DNA of 64,000 nt from Septoria linicola (Eukaryota > Ascomycota > Dothideomycetes > Mycosphaerellales > Mycosphaerellaceae), in assembly GCA_024114885.1 (NCBI GenBank), contig CP099429.1, forward strand, positions 868,001-932,000. The letters run 5' to 3'. Below are positions 12,703 through 26,100 of the stretch, in pieces (within the stretch, counting starts at the first letter, position 1; every line of letters starts with the position of its first letter). The notes under the pieces were generated by a model. It was given only the letters and a program-made list of their open reading frames with translations. It was not told where the DNA came from and did no database searches. The position numbers were made by a program, and so were the translations under genes.

Positions 12703-15700
12703 CTCCTACTTATACTATATAGTTAGATCTTTTAATAGATTATCTATAGCACTCAAATGCTAGTCCTAATCTTGATTAGTTATTAAGTACTTGCTTTTCA
12801 GACTAATAACTAGATAGTACTAACTATTAATCTAACAAACTTTCTATACTACTATCTCCTATAAAAAGGTAAAAGAAATGCCTTCTATAAGATCTTCCTC
12901 CTCTCTTATATAGGAGTGGATTGTTTAGGACATAGACTATCTAGTAAGTTACCCCTATCCTTTCTTATAGTTAATTCTAATAGCTCCCTAGATTCCTTAT
13001 AGCCTAGTCCCTTACTTAGTTATATTCTATATAGCTTCTTAGTTCCCTAATAGTCTTTAGAGTGTACTATTCTTAGCTGTAGGGATCTTATATCAAGCTA
13101 GGGAGTAGAGTAACTATATACTAGTAGAGGAGATAATAGCTACTATAGAGGAGGTCTTTAATATTAACTAGTACTTAGCCTTAGGGGGTGTCTAGTTCAG
13201 CTAGGTGCTATATAGTAATATTGTAGTTAGTAACAGGTCTAATATTAGTAAGGGCATTTAGGACTTTATAAAGTCTAACTAAGGAGGAGTTAAGTAACTA
13301 AAATCTTTCTTTTAGACTCCTCTTAGTTTAGCTCTAAGGCTTGGAGTTATCTTTTATACATCTCTTATATAAGGCAGAGCTACCTTACAAACTCCTAAAA
13401 CTATAGTCTATTCTTTAGCTTAGTAAGACTATCTGCTACTATCTCTTTTATGTTTATATATTCTATAGAGATAAGTCTATTCTACTAGAGCTTTCTTATA
13501 GCATTGTATGAGATATTAATATGTTTGGACTTGTTATGAACATATAAGTCCTTAACTAGAGTAAGAGCAGCTTAGTTATTACCTTTTAGCTAAATTAGCC
13601 TAATTCTAGTAATAGTTTCCTAGTTACTAAGGATCCTTAGTTAGTAAGAACATTCTCCTACTAACTCTGGGTATCTAAGCTCTCTTAAAAGAGTACTAAG
13701 GAACTGTAACTGTTTTATATATACTCCTATAGCTATATATTTAGCTTCTATTATAGATATAGCTATAGATTTCTACTTCTTACTTATCTAGGAGATTGGT
13801 ATACTATAAAGGAAGAAGATATATCTAAGGATTAAGACTCTGTCAGTCTTGTCCATTATATAGTTAGAGTCTATATATCTAGTAAGGCAGCCTTAACTAT
13901 TCCTTAAGTATCTTAGACTAAGGTCTAGGTTTGATCTTAGGTATCTAGTTAGCTTCTTTAGAGCCTTTATATGTCCTACTGTTAGATTACTAATATAGGA
14001 GCTCAATCTTCTAAGGGCAAATGAAATGTCTAGTCTTATAACAGTTGCAAGCTATATCTATGTTCTAATAATAGATTAGTACTCCTATTTGTTATACCTT
14101 TTATTATTTAGTCTAGTAGGCTTTAGACTTTTATAGCTGTCTATTAGTAAAAGAGTTAGTAATATAGTCTCTTAACCTATTCCTATCTTAGCTAGGTTCT
14201 CTTAGATATAGTGCTTCTAGTTAAGTTTTAGCTAGCCTTACTATCTATTTCTTATTAGTCTTATTCTAAGAATCTTGTCTAGTTCTCTAAGATCTTTAAT
14301 CTTAAAGACCTTACTAAGTTAGTCTTTGAACTAGAGGATATCTTCTAGTCTCTCTATAGTAATAGGTATGTTATTAATATAGATTAGGATTATTAGGTCT
14401 TTCCTTTTCTTATAGATTAGAAGATATAGGTCTACTTCTAATTGTCTGAATCCTATTCCTTTTAGCTTTAACATATATAGCTGATTCTAGTCTCTTGTAG
14501 CTTACTTTAGCCTATAGAGACTCCTTAGAACTTATAAGACTATACTAGTTAGTAGGTCAACACCTAGTAGTAGGATTATATAGATATCCTTATATAGGGT
14601 GCTCTCTATAAATGCATTGTTTACATCTACTTAGTGCAGAACTAGGTCCTTCTTATAGACTATAGCTATAAATCCTCTTAGAGTATCCTGCCTAACTATA
14701 GAGGCAAAAGTTTCTATATAGTCTACTCTATACTTTTAGGAGAACCCTCTTATAACTAGTCTTGCCTTAAACTTTTTAATAGCTCTACTAAGCTTTCTCT
14801 TAACATTAAAGACTTATCTTAAGGTAACTAGGTTAGCCCCTTTTAGTAGGACTACTATAGTCTAGGTATTATTACTTATAAGTGCATCTAGCTCCTTCTA
14901 AATAGCTTCTTACTAGAGATAACCCTACTTAGGATCACTTACTGCTTCCTTATAGTTCCTTAGGATTAGAACCTCCTATTTATATATTCCTGCTTCTTTA
15001 GTAGCTAAGAATATAATCTCTTTAACTTCCTCTAAGAATTCTAGGTCTTATAGGATACCTAGGTTAATAGAGCTTATAGCTAAGAAGAAAGCCTAATGCT
15101 CTAGGAGCATTTCCTTGTCTAGCTAACTATTCTAATCTAGCTCAAGCCTAATTAGCTTCAGCTTCTAGTTAAATCTATTAAGTTCTTAGGATGCTTTCCT
15201 CTTTCTAAGGGTTTGCCTTAGGGCTATCTGCTCCTAATCTACTTCTATAGTTTCTTAAGTAGAATTCTTAGATTCTTTCTTAACTTTCTTTTAGTCTAGG
15301 AATTTTCTATACTCTTCTATATCTTCTAGTAGAGGTAGAAGTTGTATAAAGAGTTTCTTTCCTTCCTAAACCTATACTAATAGCTAAGGGGGAGGAGGCT
15401 TCTACTAGCCTGGACTAGGAGTACCTAGGGTACTCCTACTAGCTTATAGAGTAGGCTGGCCAATAGTTCTTAGCCTTCTAATAGGTCTTCTTTCTAGAGC
15501 TAAACTAGAGAGATTCTTAATCTTGATATTCAAGTCTAATTCTCTACCTAGCTTATCTTTAAAGAAGATTGTATTAGTATACTACTTAATAGCCTTTATG
15601 TCTAGCTTCTAGAACTTCTATACCTTTACTATATTATTATAGTATCTAATAAATATAGTATCCTTTCCTCTATTTATTAGTTTGTTACTCCTTACCTACT

Positions 15701-18433
15701 AAGGCTATACTCTTATATCTATATATACTATAGCTCTATATCCCTATACCTTAAGGTAGGAGACTATTAGTTTGATCCTATTAAAAGCTTTATTAGGTGA
15801 GAGCTTGAATCTCTTAATATTAGGTCTATTTAGAAGCTTGTTCCTTATATATACCTATACTTTAAAAGCTTCTAGCTAAAACTTAATAGGTATCTTACTT
15901 TCTTTAAGTATTACTCTAATAGAGGCCTCTAATATTTAGATAGACCTCTTAACTACTCTATTCTAGAGTAAATTATAGGCCTTAGTTAGCTTAAGAGTAA
16001 TTCTAAAGTCCTTCTCCTACTATTTAATTAAAGTAGTAATCTCTCTAGTATTGTTAGCCCTTATAGACTTAAGGAGTGCTACTAACTACCTTTCTACCTT
16101 GATCCTCTAGTTCTAAAGAGTAGTTAGTATATCTAATCTAGCCTTGAGTAGAAATGCCTATTTCTTTCTTAAGAAGTTGTTAATAATCTTAAGCTACTAT
16201 ATAAAACCTTTTACTAATAATAGTAATAGTCTATAGATATCTACTAATATAAGGGCTAATCTTTCAGGTCTTCTCTTAATAGACTTACCTAGGTGTTTCT
16301 TTATCTTACCTATTATATAGATCCTATACTTATACTCTTCCTAGTTAGGAATTAGAATTCTTTCCTTTAGGTTAGTAACTTTATAAAGGTTTAAGAGTAA
16401 CCCTCTTCCAAAGTGTATAAATCTTCTATACTATAGCTCCTACTGTTTTAGATCCTTCTCTAATAGGGTAGTATAGGCATTGTTAACCTCTATAGGATTA
16501 TATAGTAAGTAATATAACTTTTCCTATAAGAGAGGTAATATCTTACTAATAAATAGAACACCTCTAACTAGCTTGGTCTTTATAACTGTTTAGCTATCTA
16601 GGGAGGTAAGAGTGAAATTAGGCTTCTAGACTCTAAATTACTTGCTAAACTAATCCTATAATATAAGATTTACTCTAAGATTAGGAACAAATAGTACCCT
16701 ATTAAGTAGAACTTCTCCTCCTAAGATTCCCTTTATTTATACTAGTCTAGAGTAGGTTATATAGAGGTATCCTCCTCCTACCTTAATCTATACTTTCTTC
16801 CTTAGTAGCTTTACTAATCTAAAGAAGGACAGTTAGTTAGTTATATAGAATAAGGCATAGGAATCTAAGAGCTATTCTTAGGGTAATAACTTACCTTTAG
16901 CCTCAATTATAGAATAGGCTAACTTATCTTAGTTATTATCTTCTAATAGGGAATTATTATTGCTTTTAGAACTAGAGTAAGTTCTAGAATTAGAACTAGA
17001 ACTAGACTCCTAGGCTGAAAATCCTTTCTTTAGAAGCTTTCTAGACTTTTCTATCCTTTAAAGCTACTTACCTATTTTCTAGACAACCTTCTTCAGCTTA
17101 TTATATAATAATAACTTATAGATAGCTTTCTTAATATATCTAGCATTCCTTAGTAAAGAGGATCTTCTAACCCTCCCTTTAAGGAATAATCCTTAAGGGT
17201 CTTTCTAGTTCTTAGTACTGTTTCTCTACTAGGACAGTTTCTTAGTAGTAGAGAGGTTAGGACAATCCTTTAACTAGTGCTTCCCTTTCTTATAGAGCTA
17301 GTATATTAGTAGGGACTTTCCTTAGTAGGGCTGCCTAGAATAGAATATAGCTAGACCTATGTCTATCTTATCTAGATTGTCTCTTACCTCTTAGGACTTA
17401 AGTAGAAGGAGAATAGTGTCTATATCTAAGGATAGTTAGGTTATAATAGTATCCTTAGCTACTTAGTATAATGTAGGTAGGGACTATAGGAGATGTTTTA
17501 GCCTTTTCTCTTAGCTCTAGTAGTAGGCTTCCTAAGGATTAATCTTAGTAATCCTCTTATCTAGGCCTCTAAGGTGTCTCTATACTTCCCTAATTATCTT
17601 ATTAGGTAACATCCTAAATATAACAAACTACTTAATTAGACCTATAGTATAGGACTTCAGGACTCTATTATACTTGTTCTAGAGAATTACCTATATCTTA
17701 GCTACTAGTATAGTAATATACTATGTCTCTAGCTCTATCTTATTATCTTCACTAATACTATATCTGATACTAAACCTGCATACTATATTGTCTTTTAAGA
17801 AGTATTGATTCTAAGTAATATATATCTAAAGACTAGTGTCCTACTAAACTGTGTATAGGTTCCCTCTAATAATTAGTTAGCTAATTGCCTAGAACTAGTC
17901 CTTTCCTTCTAGCTTGTCTATCTATAGCTTGAACTATCTCTTCTAGTTAGTTCTGTCCAGGATTAGAATCCTTTAGCTCTTCTTATCCTCTTAGTCTATT
18001 ATAGAAATAGGTAAATAGAATAAATAATTAGTAGAATGCTTTAGACCAGCTAAGGATTCTAGAGAAGGGTAATTTCTTATAGTAGAGAGACTAGCTCTAA
18101 GAGACAGGGATTCCTCGTATTTAGGAAATTACTAAGACTTAGATCTTTCTCTCTTAGTAGAGTTTCTATTACTAGGTAGTAGGAAGGCCAAGTAGCCTCT
18201 TCTGACTCTAGTAATGCTAGGTGCAATAGTAGAGAACTAGGCAGGTATTAATAAAGCAGAAACATACTACTATCTTATAGAGATCTTTACTAACTTATAT
18301 ACTACTAGGTACAAACTAGCTTCGTTAGTAATATAGTTAGGGAAACTTCTAGGCCCTAAATGTTTTCTATAAACTATAAGGGATACAAGTAACCTATACT
18401 AACATAGGTTGCTCCTATTTAGTGTATAAACCC

Positions 18434-18445
18434 GGGCTTATAACC
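18434..18445 (-). other. Copia 2 primer-binding site, initiator-Met half-tRNA type
   Basis: The plus strand reads GGGCTTATAACC against the LTR. This is the element 1 site with one C-to-T change in a CpA context, as RIP would give. It shares the initiator-Met tRNA anticodon-arm match. Confidence 0.75.
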
Positions 18446-18723
18446 TGTTAAAAGTGGAGGGCGTTTGTAGATACTACACAATGTCAAGGAGGGTATAGCG
18501 TAGTAAAGAAGAATAGGGGATCAATCTTAAACTAACTTATATACATAGTGTAGTAGTAATATGCTAGGAACCAAATACAAAGTTAATTAAGTTAGTTATC
18601 TAAGAAGAGAAGAGAGAGAAGCAAGATGTACCTCTTGCTAAGCCTTAGGTAGATGCCTTAGGTATCTAGAACTATGCTTAGAAGTCTATATCCAGACTAA
18701 CCATCTAGGATACATTCTTAACA
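18446..18723 (-). repeat. Copia 2 LTR (5' LTR in element orientation)
   Basis: A 278-bp LTR that keeps both canonical ends, TGTTAAAAG and TTCTTAACA. It is the best-preserved of the four copies and serves as the reference for LTR boundaries. Confidence 0.94.
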
Positions 18724-19782
18724 AGTAGTAATATTATCGACGCTTACTAGTTTATAGCCTTTATAGACTACCGTTTCTCTAGTATTAAACTTAGAATTTA
18801 GTCTTAGAGTAGACTTCTTTACTACTTCGTATAGCTATATAACGTCTCTACTACCTTCGTTATATATCTCTACTTTAAAGTCCTTATTACTATTAATCTA
18901 ACGCTAGGCTATCTTTAAGAGCTTACTATAATCTAAGTTATTATTATTAAAGTCTAACCTAAGATAGGCCTAGAGCCTCTTACTAAAACGAAATAGAAGG
19001 CCTTACGCGAATAGAAGAGTACGAGAACGCTCGTCTATATACGAAGTAGGTATAGTATTAGAGTAGAGTATAAACTACCTTAAGTATTCTAAGAGATTAT
19101 TATCCTCGCTACGATCGACCTTATAAAGGTTTTCTATATAGTAGCGGTTTCTAAGTATATATATACTATCGTACTTTTAGTACTTCTTAATAATTAACTT
19201 CTTAAACTTAGAGTAGTTTCGATCGTAGAAACTATTAAGGCGCTAGTATCGTCTATATTAGATAACTATAACTTAAGTAAGTAACTTCTTATAAAGCTAT
19301 TTATTATTATTAATAAGCAGAATAGCGTAGTTCCTATATAGGACTTTAAAACGCTTAATATACTTAGTTACGTTCTCTCTATTAAAGAAGAGATTCTAGT
19401 CCGAGCTAGGTATTAGTAGAACCTAAGCGATAATTACCTACTAGCTCTAGATTATATAGATAGTCTCTATAAGTAGCTAGAATTACGCTATAGATAGTCT
19501 ACCTTCTAAGTTTAGTTCTTAAAAAGTATTAGCGTTAGAGTTAAGGTTATTACCTCCTTAGTCCTTAGCTTCTTTAAATATATCGTTATCTAGTAGAGGG
19601 AATAAAGTAAAAGTAGGTAGTAGCTTTACTAGTAATCTTCGAATTTACTTATTAAGCTAATTAGATAAGCTACTATCTAGTATTATAAGCTAGCTAGTAG
19701 ATACTAATTTACTTATAGGGCTCGTTCGAAGATATTCTAAGAGTATATTATACTCTCCTTAATTAGGTTTTTAAATAAAATA
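18724..19782 (-). mobile_element. Ty3/gypsy copy A, gag region, RIP-degraded
   Basis: Minus-strand translation gives a gag-like stretch: a leader near 19,500-19,750, then a long helical, Asn/Tyr/Lys-rich region around 19,100-19,450, interrupted only by TAA/TAG stops. The matching stretch in copy B is about 29,245-30,300. The left 5 bp (AGTAG) are the copia 2 target duplication. The gag start codon is not certain but should lie near 19.7 kb. Confidence 0.7.
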
Positions 19783-22060
19783 TAGTTATTATTTAAAACG
19801 ATAACTAAAAAACAAGAGTCTAAAATTTTATTAGCTATCTAAAGATAAATCGTTAAACTTTTCTTATAATACTAAGGCTATATTAATTATACCTAATAAG
19901 TAAGATATATCGTATCGTATAGTTCGACTATTTATAGTAAAACGCGTCTATCTTACTTATTTAAGTAATTCGCTATATAACTATAGTAGTATAATATTAT
20001 ATTAGCCTATACTATATACTAGGTCTAGAGCCTTAGACGTAATTAGTATCCTAAGCTAAACGATTAGCGTCTAATACTATACTAGGGCTTATTCTAAGCG
20101 ATCTATATACTAGAGGATACGAGATTACCTAGATAGGTCTAGCCTATTCTATAGCCTCTACGCTATCTAAACGAGAGCATTTTTACGCTAAACTAAGATC
20201 TAATCGAAGACTATTATAGGTATAGGGACTCTAAGTAAATCTCCGATATAGTAAGTTACCTTACTATCTATACGATAATTACTAAATAGATCTATACTAA
20301 GAGGTACTAGAGGTTTATAACTTTTCCGAGTTAGAGCGATATCTATATTCTAGAGGCTTCTACGTTATTATAGCCTTTTAAGTCGCCTCTTACGTAGGCT
20401 CCTTTAGGCTTCTTATTAATATTTATAGTATATTAGTTCTTGTTTTAAGGCTACTATCTACTCTCTACGCTTCTAGTTCTAGTATAAGAGAGAAGAGATA
20501 GCTCTACCTTCGGCTCTATTAATAGATAATAACTACTCTAATACTAACCTTCTAGGTAGGTATAAGAGCGACTATTATAGAATAAGATCTATTTAGATAG
20601 TAATAGTCTTATAATACGTATATTAACTAGTAGTAACGAGCTTAAACTAGTAGCTCTAGGACTAAGAGCCTTATACTAGGACCGTAGGATATTAGATTAA
20701 TTAGGTAGAGTAAATATTACTATCTTAGAAACGAGCTACTACTTTACTTTTATACTAAAGTTACTAAGTATAGTATATAGGTAGGCCTTTACCTTACTAG
20801 TACTAATTAAGTTTATAGCCCGCCTCTAGACGTACTTCTCTTATCTTATAGCTAAATACGTTAACTTATAAGAGCTCTACCTTAAACTTATTCTAGTAGC
20901 GTCTTCTATCTAAGTTCGTATTAATAAAGCCTAAGCCCTATAAGCTAAGAGTCTTCTTACTTCTCTATAGCTAAAAATACTAGCTACGAGAGAATATATT
21001 CGCTACCTACTAATAGAAATAATCTTACTTTTACTATATCGAGAAAACCTAGTTTTTAAGCTTACTCTCTTCGAAGACGCCTTTATACTTACTTAACTAT
21101 TAACGAAGGTTCCTAAGTATCTCTTTATCGTATAAGACTTAGTTAAGAAAGAGAAAGTTCTACTCGTACCTAAACTCTATACGTAGCTACTACTAAATTA
21201 AGTTTCTCTTTTTTACTAAGTCTTAGCCTTCTTAGCGTATCTTCTTTATATTATCGCGCTTTATACTCTACGCGTTAAGGTACTTTAGTAAAATCTTAGT
21301 AGAAAGGCGTTTAAAGAAGTTAAATATACTAATCTTTATCCTATCGTTTACTTTCTCGACTTACTTAAGTACTAAGTCGATACTCTCTTCTTATTCTTAT
21401 AGCGTCTCTAGTAATAGAATAGCTTTAGTAGCGTTATTAAGGTTTATTATACTAGTAAGAGATCTACTTAAAGGCTAGAAGCTAACGATAGAACCTTCGC
21501 GATTAATATAAGCGAGCGCTATACCTTATATAGAACTTAAAGAAGCTATTTTTTATCTTTTCTTTAGAGAATCTTATCTAGGTAGTTCTTATATAGGACT
21601 TTAAATAGGCGAGATAGAAGGTAAAAGCGCTAGTCTTAATAAGCGTTTAGGCGTTAAAGAACGCTAGAAAGGAGAAGTCTTATTCTTTATACGCGATAGA
21701 GAAAGAGAATATCTTTAATTAGTTATATTAGTAGCTTAGAGCGATATAAAGCGCGTAACTAGTAACGAGTAACTTAAATAGTAAGGAGGGTCGAGCGCGT
21801 AACTAGTTAAAGAGTTTTCTATTATATTAGTTACTACTTACGTATATAAATAGCTATATAGCGTTACTAGATAGTAACGAAAGATAAGAACCGAACTTAA
21901 TAGAAGTAAGGCTCTATAGTAACTAATTAATAGTTAATAAGGAAGAAGAGATCGTTTAGAGCGTAAAAGTAGCCTAATTATATATCTTATCGTAGTAGCG
22001 TAACTACTATTAGGATTAGAGGTCTATATATAAGGCTTAGTTATATAAGGTTTTAGTTAT
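19783..22060 (-). repeat. Gypsy LTR/leader zone shared by copies A and B, limits uncertain
   Basis: This zone lies upstream of copy A gag and is repeated beside copy B gag (30305-31320). Identity between the two stops abruptly at 20809/31320. It should therefore contain the LTR shared by the two tandem copies. I could not fix LTR ends, because the second copy is cut at 31320 and the other LTR of copy A is outside the window. A near-palindromic 25-bp motif (TAGTTATTATTTAAAA-C/A-GATAACTA) marks both sides, at 19783-19807 and 22054-22078. No other coding signal was recognised. Confidence 0.5.
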
Positions 22061-22078
22061 TATTTAAAAAGATAACTA

Positions 22079-23126
22079 AAAGTTTACTTTATCTTAACGC
22101 TTCTATAGCCGTCGTATACTACTAACGCTACTACTAACTACTATAGTATATACTTTACTATCGCTAATAAGGACTAAGACTTAGATACTATCGTCGTTAC
22201 TTCTACTAACTTAAAAGAGCCTTATTTTTTATATACCTAGTCGGCTTACTAGATCGTACTTTCTATATTATAAGAGCCTACTAGCGCTATAATTAATAGC
22301 TAGGAAGGAGCTATTAGCGCTACTATTACTAAAGATTTAAGCTTCTCTACTCTTATATAAACTAAAAACCTTAAACTTTAAGAATTCTCTACTAGAAACT
22401 AATATTTTTAGCGATTCCTTTAGTTAGGCGAAAATTAGTAGTAAAAAGATCTTTAGAATAGAAAATTATTATCTTACTTTACTAATTAGCGATAGAAAAA
22501 GGCTCTAGAAAGGTAGATTATAGCGCTAACCTTAGAAATTACTAGTAGAAAAGAGTTTTAGAAATATAGATCTAGCTTAGATTTTAAGACCTAGTAGTAG
22601 AAAGTAGCTCGAGATAGCTAACTTTTATAGTAATAGTAGACTCGAGACTTAGAAAAAGGAATAGAATAGTAGGTTAGCTATTAGATATAGAATCTATATT
22701 TAAAAGTTAAGCTTAAGAGAGTAACTAGCTATATAGATACTTATCTTAGCTATAGAAAATAGCGTCGAGATAGTTAGAATTAGCTAGATTCCTACTAATC
22801 TAGTAAAAGAGAAGCTTAGGAAGCTTAGATTAGAGCTTAATAGTAGCTCTAGGAATAAAAGAAGTACTTAGGATAGCTAAGATTTAACTAGATTTCTACT
22901 AGTCTAGTAAATTATAAGCTTAGAAAGCTCTAATTAGAGCTTAATAGTAGCTTTAGGACTAAAAGAAGCGCTCGAGATAGTCCGATTAGAGCTTAATAGT
23001 AGTTCTAGGAATAAAAGTAGCGTTTAGGAAAGTATAGACTTAGAAAGACTAGCTCTTTCTATAGTAGAGGCTAGGCTTTAGTAGCTAGATCTTAGCTTAT
23101 ACTACTAATTAAGTATTACCTATTAA
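22079..23126 (+). other. Gypsy copy B 3' region with a coding-like antisense frame
   Basis: This lies between the shared LTR zone and the integrase end of copy B. One plus-strand frame from about 22,090 to 23,080 reads as a Gln/Lys/Arg-rich, probably coiled-coil protein. Its stops are TAA or TAG, consistent with RIP-damaged CAA, CAG or TGG codons. It contains three copies of a roughly 36-bp repeat starting ATTAGAGCTTAATAGTAG (22829, 22933 and 22985). This strand is opposite to gag-pol. I do not recognise the product. The frame could be an accessory antisense ORF, a captured fragment or chance. Confidence 0.35.
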
Positions 23127-26100
23127 ATTTCTACTTCTTTAGCTCTACTAGGCTAGCTTTAGCCTTTAGCTTACTAAGTCTTCTACTTTTTCTTTAAGCT
23201 CTATTAATAGCTAGCGTATATAACTCTTCTTTTCTTCTTAAGTTATTACTAATAGCTTACTAATAAAGATCTATAGATACTTATACTTAGGTAGAAGGCC
23301 TAGTTCTATAACCTTCTCTATTAGTAGTAGTATTTCTTCTAGTTTAACCTAATCTAGAACTAGCTTTAGGTTTTCTTATAGAAAGATATATTTCTTAAGG
23401 TCTATCCTTTTATAGACGTACTTATATTTTAAGCTATCTAGTTTCTTAAGCTTATACGATATACTATTCTATAATACTTTAGAAACTCTAAAAGGGCCTT
23501 TCTACCTAAATACAAGCTTATAAGAGAAGCTAGTCTTTAACTTAGAGCGATATACTAATACGAGGTTACTTTTCTTTAGTATAGTAAGGTCTATATAGTA
23601 ATATTTATCGAAGTACGCCTTATTCTATTCTCGAAGACGCTATTAACGTAGTCGTCCTTCTTCTATAGTCGTTTCTATAGCTTCTAGAGCTTAAGCTCGA
23701 ATCGTAAGAAGCTCTACTCTAGTCTTAACCTTATCCTAGTCTATAATCTAGAAGATACGGTATTCTAGCTCGATTAGTAGTACTACGTTACGTCTAATTA
23801 TTACTTCTAATAGCGTTAAGCTAGTAGTAGAGACTATTATCGTTCTCTCTATCTATAGTACTACTAGAATATAGTCCTAAATCGAATAAAAGCTACTATT
23901 AGAAAGCTTTAAGTAAGTATCTAATATCGTCTTATAGCCGACTTTAACGATAGCGTTAGACTAAAAATAGTATAGCGAAATATTAATATATTTAATACTA
24001 TACGATAGTAGTAGCTTCTCTATTTTACTAAGGTTAGTCTTATAATTATCGAGAATAACTTCTATAGTAGTACTCTACTAGTAAAAGATCTCTTTCTATA
24101 TAAACCTCGCTATTTATACTAAAGAGATACTCTTCGCTAAGTACTAGTATATACGTACTTCTAGCTACTATAATAGAGATTCGTATATAACTATTAACGA
24201 ATAGTTCTTTATAATATATAGGCTATCGATATACTACCTCTAGTTAACTATAACTTAGAGCGGAATCTATAGCTCTCTAGGTATCTATCTTCTATACTAA
24301 AGACTATAAATAGTATATTACTAAATAGCGAGCGAGATTTAAGCCTAGACTCTATCCTACTACTATCGTTTCTAGATAAGATTATATATCTATTTAGCGC
24401 TACGATAACTATTCTTATAATAGTATACTTTAATAATACGAGCTCGCGTTTTAGGTTTATTAATAACTCGCTATAAAGGCCTAGCTACCTATTCTTAGCG
24501 CTAGAGCTAGTTATTCTTAATATAAAATAGCCGATACTTCTTTTTTAACCGCTTATACTTATTATTAGAAACTCTCTTAGGTCTTTATATTCGTATAAGT
24601 ACGAAAGCGATATTTATTAACTCCTAAGAGTAGATCTTATTAATTATAGATAGCTCGCTCTAAATTACCTATAAGAGAAAGCGTTAACGTAAAAGATATC
24701 GAAGAATTACTTATTAATTATTAGATCTACGTCGTCTTCTTATTCTATAGCCTCTATATCTTTAAGCGTAATAGGCTTTCTCGATAGCGAATCTAGAGCT
24801 ATATACTTCTTACTAGGAATATATATAACGTTAAAGTCGAAGAGGTAGATCTATACTAGCTAGCGCGTTATTACTATATTTAGTAAATTAGAGACGGCTT
24901 TATTAAACTAGTAAACGAGAGTATTTATATTAATCTCTAGTTAGAAGTATACTCTAAATAGCTATAGTTTTAGCTTCTTTAATACCTTTAGTATACTAAG
25001 GTATTCGCGTTTTCTAGTATTATATTTAACTTCTACTAGGTTAAATAGGCCGGACTTATATCGAACTAGATAGTAGAGAAATAGCTCGTCTCGATTATAT
25101 TAGGAAAGCGTATATCTCTAACCTTTACTACTCGAATCTACGCCTACGACGATAAGTCCTACTCCTTCTCTATAGTTAAGAGTAACTAGAGCTAGAGCTA
25201 AAACTAGTACCTTTAAGACGATATCTTTAGCTAGTTAGTATTTAGTAGTCTATTAAAACTTAGTATTCTTCTATAAAAGTTTAAATAGTAGAGTAAAGAT
25301 AATCGTAAAACCTTTAACCTAGACGTAGTAGTATATAACTACGCTAAGGAAGGTTCGAATATCTTTCTAATTCTCTAGGTTCGGCTATTTCTTAATCTTT
25401 ACTACTCTCGCGAAGTCTAGATAGTAGCTATTAATACTAGTAAGGTAACTAACGATTACTAGCTATTCGTAATAGAGCTATAGCTTATTAAAAGCTACTA
25501 TTATATTAGCTCGCTCTATATTATAGAGAACGTCGTCTATAGCTATAATATATTTAATAACGTAATAGTAGAGGCTAGGTTTAACCTCTTTATTATTATA
25601 CTTTGTCTTAGGCTCTTTAATACTAATATTATTAAGGAATAGCTATACCTTATACGAGATATATTCTATAAGGACTTAATTAATAATATAAACGAACTAG
25701 GTAATAGAATTCGTAGCTCCTTATAGTAACGTTATCTACTATAATAGGCCTAGTAGCGAGTCGAAGCCTATAAGGTCTCTATATAATTTATCGAGTAGAA
25801 TTTAGTTATATCTAGAGAAGATATTAACTAACGAGGCTAGCGCGTAACTAGTAAAGTTCTTAGAGAAGCCTTCTACGTTAGGTAGTAAGTTCGAATCTCT
25901 TATAGTAACTTAATTAAACTTCTAAGCTACGTTAATTAACTAATACTTCTTTAGCTTATCTACCTCTATCTTCTTACTAATAAAGAAGTATAGATTTTAG
26001 TAGGTACTATAGTATAGCTTAAGAGTTCTAGCTTAGATTCGCTATCTTAGTATATCTTCTACGATATATCGTAGAGATAGGTTTAGCTTAAAGCCTAGAT

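Larger units (their letters stand above)
12425..18723 (-). mobile_element. Complete Ty1/copia retrotransposon 2, RIP-mutated
   Basis: This second full-length copy of the same family is also exactly 6,299 bp, on the minus strand. Its LTRs are at 12425-12702 and 18446-18723, with AGTAG duplicated at 12420-12424 and 18724-18728. It is base-for-base colinear with element 1 (offset 6,759), and the differences I see are transitions. The mutated reverse transcriptase motif YINN falls at 14367-14381. The LTR at 18446 keeps the ancestral TGTTAA start and the one ending at 18723 keeps TTAACA, which fixes the true LTR ends for both elements. All coding frames carry many TAA/TAG stops, so it is inactive. 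Confidence 0.95.

Noticed and set aside
5661..18728. Copia elements read as plus-strand elements
   Set aside because: The primer site, polypurine tract, zinc knuckle, integrase and reverse transcriptase fragments all fit the minus strand only.
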